This document shows, piece after piece, positions 1 to 5,873 of a DNA stretch of 6,968 nucleotides. The DNA lies in assembly GCA_910589635.1 (NCBI GenBank), contig CAJUTD010000087.1:4792-11759 (forward strand), read 5' to 3'. Numbering within the stretch: the first letter of the stretch is position 1; each line of letters begins with the position of its first letter. The DNA comes from an uncultured Lachnospiraceae bacterium (lineage in GTDB: Bacteria > Bacillota > Clostridia > Lachnospirales > Lachnospiraceae). The translations under genes and the position numbers were made by a program. A model generated the notes under the pieces. That model was given only the letters and a program-made list of their open reading frames with translations. It was not told the DNA's origin and did not search any database.

Positions 1-366
1 AGTGCAAAAAATCCATTGTTTTCTGTGGAAGAACGTGTTAGTATGTTAAAGGAAACAGCTGGCCATGTCCCCAATGTAAAGATAACATTTTTTGATGGGC
101 TCTTGATTGATTACGCCAAGAAAATTGAGGCTACAATTATTATAAGGGGACTTCGCGCTGTGACTGATTTTGAATATGAGCTACAAATTGCTCAGACCAA
201 TCGGATTGTCAACTCAGGCATAGATACCATTTTTCTGACTACCAGTCTGGAATATGCCTATTTGAGTTCTACCATCGTCAAGGAGGTTGCCTCTTATGGA
301 GGTGACATCTCCCATTTTGTACCGAAACAGTTGATACCGCAAATTTATGAAAAATATATACGTTAG
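1..366 (+). CDS. coaD: Phosphopantetheine adenylyltransferase (CoaD), 5' end cut by window
   Basis: CoaD transfers AMP from ATP to 4'-phosphopantetheine, making dephospho-CoA in the penultimate step of cytosolic coenzyme A synthesis. The reading frame is open from base 1 (first residues SAKNPLFSVEER) and ends at TAG 364-366, giving 121 visible codons. The family is usually about 160 residues, so roughly 39 N-terminal residues, including the nucleotide-binding HxGH region, lie outside the window. Diagnostic blocks are the PLFSVEER segment, the IRGLRAVTDFEYELQIAQTNR-type stretch near bases 148-204 (substrate and hexamer contacts), and LSSTIVKEVASYGGDI near bases 262-309, the family's (S/T)SS-V-KE-A motif near the ATP site. 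All are intact, so the protein is presumably functional. The TTG at base 16 is internal and not a start. The next gene follows within about 11 bases, suggesting co-transcription. Identification is firm. Confidence 0.95.
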   Translation, partial: SAKNPLFSVEERVSMLKETAGHVPNVKITFFDGLLIDYAKKIEATIIIRGLRAVTDFEYELQIAQTNRIVNSGIDTIFLTTSLEYAYLSSTIVKEVASYGGDISHFVPKQLIPQIYEKYIR

Positions 367-369
367 GAG
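365..369 (+). promoter_or_regulatory. Ribosome binding site deciding the start of the coiled-coil gene
   Basis: AGGAG overlaps the coaD TAG stop. Its spacing is 8 bases to ATG 378 and 2 bases to ATG 372, so the downstream ATG is the likely start. Overlap with the upstream stop suggests translational coupling. Confidence 0.6.
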
Positions 370-377
370 CAATGTGT

Positions 378-1007
378 ATGAGCAGCAAAATCGAACAGGC
401 GATTGATGAGATTGAAGACTTCATTGAAAACTGTAAATTTCAGCCGTTTTCTAACACAAAAATCATCGTAGACAAAGAGGAACTGGAGAACTTATTAGCA
501 GAACTTAGACATAGGACGCCGGATGAAATTAAGCGTTACCAGAAAATGCTCGGCAATAAGGAGGCAATTCTCGCAGATGCTAAGGCCAAGGCGGAAGCTA
601 TCATTAACAAAGCTGAGGTACATACTACGGAGTTAATCAGCGAGCATCAGATTATGCAGCGAGCATATGCGCAGGCAGATGACGTGGTGAGGATTGCCAG
701 CGGACAAGCACAGGAGATTTTGGATAATGCAACCATTGATGCCAACAACATTCGTATGGGCGCTATTCAATACACAGACGATATGCTTAACAGCATAGAA
801 GAGATTATCGTGATGGCAATAGAGACAACAGGCGCCAGGACTGACAGTCTGCTTGGATCTTTGCAGGCGTGTTATGACAAGGTAAATGCAAACCGCAGGG
901 AATTAGCTCCGGCAGAGATGGAGGCAGCGTTAAGCCAGGAAACGCAACAGGCAGCATCGGCAGGTAAAGAACCTGCTCAGGAAATCAAGCTGACGGATAT
1001 CAATTAG
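378..1007 (+). CDS. Coiled-coil 'ATPase-like' / DivIVA-like protein of unknown function
   Basis: This is a soluble protein of 209 residues with no signal peptide or membrane segment. Proteins like it are often labelled 'ATPase' or 'V-type ATPase subunit H' in Lachnospiraceae, but I see no nucleotide-binding P-loop. That label probably reflects only Ala/Glu/Lys-rich coiled coil resembling subunit H or F0 subunit b. Residues about 1-45 are acidic and carry an IIVDKEELENLL segment. Residues about 48-165 are a long helical region rich in A, E, K, Q and I (for example AKAKAEAIINKAE). The last 30 or so residues are low-complexity Ala/Gln/Glu. The arrangement resembles DivIVA-family or SepIVA-type cell-division scaffolds, which is only an inference. 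I chose ATG 378 over ATG 372: the AGGAG at 365-369 lies 8 bases before 378 but only 2 before 372. The ribosome binding site overlaps the coaD stop, so the two genes are probably coupled. Confidence 0.8.
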   Translation: MSSKIEQAIDEIEDFIENCKFQPFSNTKIIVDKEELENLLAELRHRTPDEIKRYQKMLGNKEAILADAKAKAEAIINKAEVHTTELISEHQIMQRAYAQADDVVRIASGQAQEILDNATIDANNIRMGAIQYTDDMLNSIEEIIVMAIETTGARTDSLLGSLQACYDKVNANRRELAPAEMEAALSQETQQAASAGKEPAQEIKLTDIN

Positions 1008-1048
1008 CCGAAAGACTGCGAATCCTTTTGTAAATCGGGCCCACAAAA

Positions 1049-1975
1049 TTAATGAGCCATTGTCTGTGTCAGCAGGAGTGCGAGACCGACGGAAATCGCT
1101 GTCCCTAAGAGTTTCATCTTCAGGTACGGAATCATGGATAATTTACTGTCTTTCACCATGGAGGCAGTCTGTGCAAAGCCGGAAAGCCCGCCAAAAGCAG
1201 TAAATGATACCATCAGAGGATAGGCGAGTGGGAAATCTAATCCCAGTCTTGCTGTGTAGGAGATACCATTGGTGATTTCCGTACATCCAATCAGCAGGCA
1301 TTTTATCAGAGGATTGGATATCGGAAGCATTGTCGTCATTTGTGCGAGAATAGCGAAGAGGATGATATATCCTCCCAGTTTTGCCAGTGTTTCAAAACCG
1401 TTCATAATACCGGCGTCTATGAGCTGAAGGTTCATGGATGCCGTTTTTTTAGAGGATTTTGCTTTGGGCGCGGCAAAATGTTGTCTGCGGTTCCATATCA
1501 TATATAGTACAAGCGGGGGAACGTACAGTATAAGATAAGTGGCAAGGCGCAGATCAGGCCTCCCCAAACTTTCGCTGAGGATAAAGCTGCCGACGAACAT
1601 TGGGCTGATATTATTGCAGGCGCAAAATAGCCGTTGTCCTTCTTCACGGCTCATTTTCCCGGACTGTACCAAATCGGCGGTAATTTTACTCCCCATAGGA
1701 AACCCGAACAGTAACCCGGCAATTAGCGGATAAAGCCCGGCACTGCTTATAGGGAAGAATTTTCCGATAAAACGGTGGGCAGCGCTTGCACAGCTGTCGA
1801 GAATCCCGGATTGTATCAATATGTAGGAGAGAATAGAAAACGGCAGCAGCGTAGGTAGCATATTCTCATACCAGAGATTGAGGCCGATCGTAGCGGCGCC
1901 TACCGATTCCCTGGGAAAAGCAAGAATATAAATTAAAAAACCAACTAAAATAATAATGTACATGAATTTTTTCAT
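1049..1975 (-). CDS. ylbJ: YlbJ-family sporulation integral membrane protein (nucleoside-recognition/Gate fold)
   Basis: This is a 308-residue polytopic membrane protein. Hydrophobic segments lie near residues 5-20, 36-56, 81-95, 117-134, 143-161, 202-218, 223-240, 250-272 and 287-304. YlbJ signatures are GLNLWYENMLPTLLPFSIL (31-49), GLLFGFPMGSKITADL (87-102), the CNNISPMFVGSF block (120-131), and a second gate-like half with TAFGGLSGFAQTASM (259-273). In Bacillus subtilis, ylbJ lies beside coaD (ylbI), belongs to the sigma-E mother-cell regulon and is needed for normal spore heat resistance; its transported substrate is unknown. The coaD neighbourhood here supports the same assignment, although this gene points the opposite way. 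The protein is about 100 residues shorter than the Bacillus version (about 400 by recollection), yet both halves are visible. The start at 1975 has no good Shine-Dalgarno. A second ATG four codons on (1963) has none either. Confidence 0.85.
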   Translation of the reverse strand: MKKFMYIIILVGFLIYILAFPRESVGAATIGLNLWYENMLPTLLPFSILSYILIQSGILDSCASAAHRFIGKFFPISSAGLYPLIAGLLFGFPMGSKITADLVQSGKMSREEGQRLFCACNNISPMFVGSFILSESLGRPDLRLATYLILYVPPLVLYMIWNRRQHFAAPKAKSSKKTASMNLQLIDAGIMNGFETLAKLGGYIILFAILAQMTTMLPISNPLIKCLLIGCTEITNGISYTARLGLDFPLAYPLMVSFTAFGGLSGFAQTASMVKDSKLSMIPYLKMKLLGTAISVGLALLLTQTMAH

Positions 1976-1989
1976 AGTTTATTCTATGA
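1972..1989. repeat. Inverted repeat spanning the ylbJ start codon
   Basis: TCATAG (1972-1977) and CTATGA (1984-1989) are perfect 6-base inverted arms separated by tttatt. The left arm contains the ylbJ ATG on the minus strand, and the right arm overlaps most of the candidate sigma-E -10 box. It could be an operator, or an RNA hairpin hiding the start codon in any transcript begun further upstream. The arms are short and AT-rich, so chance is a real alternative. Confidence 0.35.
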
Positions 1990-2008
1990 GGCAATTATAT
2001 AAATATAC
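1981..2008 (-). promoter_or_regulatory. Candidate sigma-E promoter for ylbJ
   Basis: Read on the minus strand, GTATATT (2008-2002) is followed after 13 bases by CATAGAAT (1988-1981). The sigma-E consensus known from Bacillus is approximately KMATATT, 13-15 bases, CATACAHT, so each box has one mismatch. Sigma-E control of ylbJ is known in B. subtilis. The weak point is geometry: the transcription start would fall near 1974, at the annotated ATG, implying an almost leaderless mRNA or a later start codon. The region is AT-rich, so a chance match is possible. Confidence 0.4.
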
Positions 2009-2012
2009 CAAT

Positions 2013-2020
2013 GGAGGAGA
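2013..2020 (+). promoter_or_regulatory. Strong ribosome binding site of pepD
   Basis: GGAGGAGA lies 6 bases before the ATG at 2027 and fixes that start. It sits in the 51-base divergent region shared with ylbJ. I could not identify a convincing plus-strand -35/-10 pair there, although AT-rich TATAAA occurs at 1998-2003. Confidence 0.7.
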
Positions 2021-2026
2021 GCAATC

Positions 2027-3478
2027 ATGAGAGTATGTGAACAACTAAAGCCGAAGAAAGTATTTGCGTATTTTGAGGATATCTGCCAGATTCCCCACGG
2101 GTCACGCAATACTAAGGCAATTAGCGACTATTGCGTATCTTTTGCCAAAGACCACAATCTTAAATATATTCAGGATGAGGACAATAATGTGGTTATTTTC
2201 AAAGAGGCTTCCGCAGGTTATGAGGCTTGTGAGCCAATTATCATCCAGGGGCATCTGGACATGGTATGCGAAAAAGAAAGCGGCGTAGACATTGATTTTG
2301 AGAAGGATGGTTTGCGTTTGTATGTGGATGGAGATTTTCTGAAAGCAGAAGGCACTACGCTTGGCGGCGACGACGGAATAGCCGTTGCTTATGCACTTGC
2401 CATTTTAGACGACGATTCCCTAGAACATCCGCCTTTGGAAATTGTCTTTACCGTAGACGAAGAGATCGGTATGCTGGGCGCTGAGTCGATGGATCTTTCC
2501 ATGTTAAAGGGCAGAAAACTTCTGAATATTGATTCCGATGAGGAGGGCATTTTCCTGACTAGCTGTGCCGGCGGGTTGCAGGCAGAATGTCAGCTTGCGG
2601 TTTCCCGCATGGAGGCGGAGGGTATTCAATATGAAATAAAAGTAGGCGGATTGCAAGGAGGGCATTCGGGCAGTGAGATTAACAAAGAGCGTGGAAATGC
2701 GATTTGGCTTCTGGGAAGAGTGCTGGATTCTCTGAATAAAGACATTTCTTTTGCCATTGAAAGCATGGAAGGCGGCCTGAAAGACAATGCCATTCCACGG
2801 GATGCCAGGGCGGTGATTTTGTTGGAGTCGGAGGAAGCAGGCAAAGATTTATGCGATAATTTACAGGACTTAGAGCAGAAATTACAGAAGGAATTTCAAT
2901 CCTCAGACCCGGACATCTCCATATCCTGTCAGAAAATACAGCAAGGAAAAAGTCTCGTCCTGCACGGCTCGACAGCTTCAAAAATTTTGTTTTTCCTGCG
3001 CATGATGCCTAACGGCATTCAGCATATGAGTATGGATATTGAAGGATTAGTGGAAACGTCCTTAAATGCCGGAATTATGCGGCTTACCGAAGATACATTT
3101 TCCGTGTGTTTCGCTGTGCGCAGCAGTGTCACCAGCCGGAAAATGGAAGTTGCAGACCGTCTTACCTTCCTCACAGAATTTCTGGGCGGTGAGATTACAA
3201 TTGCTGGTGACTATCCGGCATGGGAGTACAAGGCCGATTCTGTTATGCGGGAACGAATGGCGGATACTTATCGGGACTTATTTGGCGAAGAGCCTAAGAT
3301 TGAGGCTATCCACGCAGGCCTGGAGTGCGGGCTTTTCTCAGGCAAGCTTCCGGGGCTTGATTGTATTTCCTTTGGACCAAACAACTACGATATCCACACA
3401 CCGAAGGAGCGGCTGAGCATTTCCTCCACAGAGAGGATTTGGAAACTGTTGGTAGAATTCCTAAAACGGATGAAATAA
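2027..3478 (+). CDS. pepD: Aminoacyl-histidine / cytosol non-specific dipeptidase (M20C, PepD)
   Basis: This cytosolic di-zinc peptidase hydrolyses Xaa-His and many other dipeptides, so it serves amino-acid recovery. Its 483 residues match the family size (E. coli PepD is about 485). The N-terminal HGSRNTKAISDY is typical. The metal-site motifs are all present and in order: GHLDMV with H76 and D78; TTLGGDDGIAVA with the bridging D115; VDEEIGMLGA with catalytic E145 and ligand E146; NIDSDEEG with D169; and the C-terminal DIHTPKER with H457. A lid/dimerisation domain is inserted at about residues 185-390, with GGHSGSEI (211-218) near its start. The start at 2027 has an excellent ribosome binding site. 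It is the first gene of the plus-strand run, divergent from ylbJ, and its stop is followed after 35 bases by the M23 peptidase with no terminator visible. It is probably constitutive housekeeping. Confidence 0.95.
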   Translation: MRVCEQLKPKKVFAYFEDICQIPHGSRNTKAISDYCVSFAKDHNLKYIQDEDNNVVIFKEASAGYEACEPIIIQGHLDMVCEKESGVDIDFEKDGLRLYVDGDFLKAEGTTLGGDDGIAVAYALAILDDDSLEHPPLEIVFTVDEEIGMLGAESMDLSMLKGRKLLNIDSDEEGIFLTSCAGGLQAECQLAVSRMEAEGIQYEIKVGGLQGGHSGSEINKERGNAIWLLGRVLDSLNKDISFAIESMEGGLKDNAIPRDARAVILLESEEAGKDLCDNLQDLEQKLQKEFQSSDPDISISCQKIQQGKSLVLHGSTASKILFFLRMMPNGIQHMSMDIEGLVETSLNAGIMRLTEDTFSVCFAVRSSVTSRKMEVADRLTFLTEFLGGEITIAGDYPAWEYKADSVMRERMADTYRDLFGEEPKIEAIHAGLECGLFSGKLPGLDCISFGPNNYDIHTPKERLSISSTERIWKLLVEFLKRMK

Positions 3479-3513
3479 AAATATAAAAGATCAAAACCGA
3501 AAAAAAGGGGTCT

Positions 3514-4356
3514 ATGAAGTATTTTAAGAGAGTAGTAATCCATGTATTGATTCTTACTGTGTTGCTGCTGTGCATCAGCACATTAACTGTTCGCATACAG
3601 CAGACTGCAAAGATTGCCAACCTTCTGGTGACAGAAGATACAAAAGAACTTTTGCGCCGTCAGCAGGTTTCAACGGATTTATATGAAATGGCCGCAAAAT
3701 ATGGAGAGCAGTCAGAGTTTTCCAAATATGAATACCTGGCTGCCGCTATTCTCACAGAGCAGACTGGACAGGGAGAATTGGAGGCGTACCTGAAGTTATT
3801 GAAGCAGTATTACCCCAGGAAACTTCAGGATATCTTGGATATAGAGTTTGGCGTATGGGAGGATTTAAAATATTTCCCGGTTCCTCTTTGTGAAACGGAT
3901 GATACGCTTGTTACTTCCTTTGAGAACTCCTGGATGTTTGCGCGCAATTTTGGTGGGGAACGTCAACATGAGGGTACAGATATCATGGCTTCTGTCAATG
4001 AGCGCGGGCGTTATCCCATTATCAGTATGACGGATGGTACGGTAGAGAAGATCGGCTGGCTGAAGCTCGGCGGTTACCGTATCGGCATCCGTTCCCCCAG
4101 CGGGGGATACTATTATTATGCCCATCTCTATGATTATGCCAAAGATTTTAAAGAGGGCGATGAAGTAAAAGCCGGAGAACTGCTGGGCTTTATGGGTGAC
4201 AGCGGCTACGGGGAAGAAGGAACAATTGGACAGTTTGCCGTCCATCTGCATGTGGGTATCTATGTAGATGATGAAAACGGTGAGGAGATGAGCCTCAATC
4301 CCTACTGGGCGTTAAAATGGCTGGAATCACAGCGCCTGTATTTCCGTGAAAAGTAA
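3514..4356 (+). CDS. Membrane-anchored M23 (LytM-type) peptidoglycan endopeptidase
   Basis: The 280-residue protein carries a single N-terminal membrane segment (about residues 7-26, after MKYFKR). It is therefore probably tethered with its bulk outside the membrane, cleaving peptide cross-links of the wall. A linker region (about 30-125) precedes the M23 domain (about 130-265). The expected LytM residues are all seen: H152 and D156 in HEGTD (zinc), H204 in YYAHL (catalytic), and H244 and H246 in HLHVG (catalytic and zinc). It should therefore be an active enzyme, unlike degenerate LytM regulators. The linker holds a YLAAAILTEQTGQG segment faintly like a lysozyme-type helix, but it is too short to call a domain. 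The start at 3514 has AAGGGG only 3 bases upstream, which is tight but gives the correct signal anchor. SpoIIQ, a sporulation LytM protein, shares this architecture, but I see no specific evidence for that identity. Confidence 0.88.
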   Translation: MKYFKRVVIHVLILTVLLLCISTLTVRIQQTAKIANLLVTEDTKELLRRQQVSTDLYEMAAKYGEQSEFSKYEYLAAAILTEQTGQGELEAYLKLLKQYYPRKLQDILDIEFGVWEDLKYFPVPLCETDDTLVTSFENSWMFARNFGGERQHEGTDIMASVNERGRYPIISMTDGTVEKIGWLKLGGYRIGIRSPSGGYYYYAHLYDYAKDFKEGDEVKAGELLGFMGDSGYGEEGTIGQFAVHLHVGIYVDDENGEEMSLNPYWALKWLESQRLYFREK

Positions 4357-4374
4357 ATATATTCGGGGATTTAT

Positions 4375-4387
4375 CTGCCGCGGGCAG
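4375..4387 (+). other. Small GC hairpin just upstream of the rsuA ribosome binding site
   Basis: CTGCC (4375-4379) and GGCAG (4383-4387) form a perfect 5-bp stem around a GCG loop. It lies 6 bases before AAGGAGG (4394-4400). No T-run follows, so it is not an intrinsic terminator. It could act as a processing or stability element between the M23 and rsuA cistrons, or be coincidental. Confidence 0.35.
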
Positions 4388-4404
4388 TAAGAAAAGGAGG
4401 ACAT

Positions 4405-5133
4405 ATGCGGTTAGACAAATATCTCGCCGATATGGGTATAGGAACCCGCAGTGAGGCAAAACAACATATCCGCAAAAATCAAGTGTATGTCAACGGCGCG
4501 CTGCCCGCAGGTCCACAGCAGCAAGTAAAACCTGGAAAAGACGAAGTCGTCTGCCAGGGCAAGGTTATTAATTACACAGAGTACGAATATTTTATGCTCA
4601 ACAAACCTCAGGGATGTGTGAGCGCTGTGACAGACCGGGAGCACCAGACTGTGATGGATTTGATTACGGAGAAGAACCGTAAAGACTTGTTTCCTGTGGG
4701 CAGACTGGATAAGGATACGGAAGGACTGTTGCTCATCACAAATGACGGTGCGCTATCCCATAATCTTTTGGCACCCGGCAAACATGTGCCTAAGACGTAT
4801 TTTGCCAAAGTTTCCGGGCAAGTGACAGCGTTCGATATCACAGAATTTGCCAGGGGAATTGATATCGGCGAAGAAAAACTGACAAAGCCGGCGAAACTGG
4901 AAATTCTCTCTTGTAAAGAGATGGTTACGGAGATTATGCTGACAATCACAGAGGGCAAATTTCATCAGGTGAAACGCATGTTTGAGGCTGTGGGTAAGGA
5001 AGTATTATTCCTGAAACGTCTTTCTATGGGAGGATTGCGCCTGGATGTATCTTTAGCGCCGGGCGCATACCGGCGGCTGACAGAAGAAGAAATTAATTTG
5101 CTGAAAAACGGCTCAATGGCAAAGGAGAAATGA
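4405..5133 (+). CDS. rsuA: 16S rRNA pseudouridine synthase, RsuA family
   Basis: RsuA-type enzymes isomerise uridine 516 of 16S rRNA (E. coli numbering) to pseudouridine during small-subunit assembly. The 242 residues fit the family (E. coli RsuA about 231). An S4 RNA-binding domain spans about residues 1-60 (MRLDKYLADMGIGTRSEAK, then QVYVNG). The catalytic domain has FMLNKPQG (63-70), the signature PVGRLDKDTEGLLLITNDG (97-115) with catalytic D102, and the late TEGKFHQVKRMF block (about 184-195). RluB, RluE and RluF belong to the same superfamily and cannot be fully excluded. The small size, single S4 domain and lack of basic extensions favour RsuA. AAGGAGG at 4394-4400 supports the start. 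The TGA stop at 5131-5133 overlaps the first possible ATG of the HAD gene by 4 bases (ATGA), a classic coupling arrangement. Confidence 0.88.
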   Translation: MRLDKYLADMGIGTRSEAKQHIRKNQVYVNGALPAGPQQQVKPGKDEVVCQGKVINYTEYEYFMLNKPQGCVSAVTDREHQTVMDLITEKNRKDLFPVGRLDKDTEGLLLITNDGALSHNLLAPGKHVPKTYFAKVSGQVTAFDITEFARGIDIGEEKLTKPAKLEILSCKEMVTEIMLTITEGKFHQVKRMFEAVGKEVLFLKRLSMGGLRLDVSLAPGAYRRLTEEEINLLKNGSMAKEK

Positions 5134-5138
5134 GGATT

Positions 5139-5873
5139 ATGTTAGAAAATATACAGTCAATTATTTTTGATTTGGATGGAACGCTCGTGGACTCCATGTG
5201 GCTCTGGCATGATATTGACGTAGAATTTTTGGAACAGCGGGGGCTTACGTTGCCGGAAACTTATCAACATGATATTGAGGGCATGAGTTTTACAGAAACG
5301 GCAGTGTATACCAAAGAATTGTTTCATCTGAAAGAAAGCGTGGAAGAGCTAAAATCAATTTGGAACCAGATGGCGCTAGACAAATATAGCCATGAAGTGT
5401 GTTTCAAACCCGGAGCGGAGGAATTTTTGCAATATTGCAGGCGGCAGGGTATTACCCTTGGCATTGCCACCAGCAATTCCAAGGAACTGGTGAAGGCTGT
5501 ATCTACGGCCTTACATTTTGACGATGTCATTGAGGTAGTTGTAACAGCCTGTGAAGTGGCGCATGGGAAACCTGCCCCGGATGTTTATCTGGAAGCGGCA
5601 AAAAAATTATCCACCAAACCGGAACACTGCCTGGTATTTGAAGATGTTCCAATGGGAATCCGCGCTGGGAAAAATGCCGGTATGCGCGTATGCGCTGTGG
5701 AAGATTTATTTTCTGCCCAACAGGAGAAGGAGAAACGCCGGCTGGCAGATTATTATATCTCAAGCTATGAACAAGTATTGGACAATACATATGAAATAAG
5801 GAGCGGCTATGGAGAGAACGTTTTTGCCGATTTGCCGGGAAGATATGGCAGCGCGGGGAATTACACAGTTTGA
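5139..5873 (+). CDS. HAD-superfamily hydrolase (subfamily IA, beta-phosphoglucomutase/phosphatase-like)
   Basis: This is a cytosolic phosphotransferase or phosphatase whose substrate cannot be read from sequence. With M1 at 5139 (244 residues), motif I is FDLDGTLVDS with nucleophile D11 and acid/base D13. A helical C1 cap fills about residues 17-80. Motif II is GIATSN (T111/S112), motif III GKPAPD (K144), and motif IV VFEDVPMGIRAG (E168, D169). All catalytic positions are intact. The start is ambiguous: ATG 5130 (247 residues) overlaps the rsuA stop but has AAGGAG only 2 bases away. ATG 5139 has that element 11 bases away and GAGG 3 bases away, and places motif I at the usual depth. The fold should end near residue 215 (YISSYEQVL). 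The remaining tail of about 28 residues runs 65 bases into ygiQ, and its last 21 residues look unconserved. Confidence 0.88.
   Translation: MLENIQSIIFDLDGTLVDSMWLWHDIDVEFLEQRGLTLPETYQHDIEGMSFTETAVYTKELFHLKESVEELKSIWNQMALDKYSHEVCFKPGAEEFLQYCRRQGITLGIATSNSKELVKAVSTALHFDDVIEVVVTACEVAHGKPAPDVYLEAAKKLSTKPEHCLVFEDVPMGIRAGKNAGMRVCAVEDLFSAQQEKEKRRLADYYISSYEQVLDNTYEIRSGYGENVFADLPGRYGSAGNYTV
5798..5803 (+). promoter_or_regulatory. Ribosome binding site of ygiQ inside the HAD gene
   Basis: AAGGAG lies 5 bases before the ATG at 5809. It sits within the HAD reading frame and supports the upstream ygiQ start, and so the 65-base overlap. Confidence 0.7.

Noticed and set aside
16..366. TTG at base 16 as a true start giving a short CoaD
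   Set aside because: Conserved CoaD sequence continues in frame to base 1, and there is no ribosome binding site. The gene simply runs off the left edge.
1026..1048. Inverted repeat TTTTGT...ACAAAA around GGGCCC between the two convergent genes, as a bidirectional terminator
   Set aside because: The stem is only 6 bp and mostly A/T, the loop is 11 bases, and the T and A runs are on the wrong sides for an intrinsic terminator in either direction.
1994..2003. TATAAT on the minus strand (1999-1994) and TATAAA on the plus strand as sigma-A -10 boxes for ylbJ and pepD
   Set aside because: No acceptable -35 element at 16-18 bases in either direction. The plus-strand start would also fall almost on the pepD ribosome binding site. 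AT-rich chance matches are expected.
2626..2981. Minus-strand open frames opposite pepD
   Set aside because: Shadows of the conserved M20 coding frame, with no family similarity.
5551..5799. Plus-strand open frame inside the HAD gene as a separate gene
   Set aside because: It lies within conserved HAD motifs III and IV in another frame and encodes no recognisable domain. Only its stop is of interest for the history of the HAD tail.
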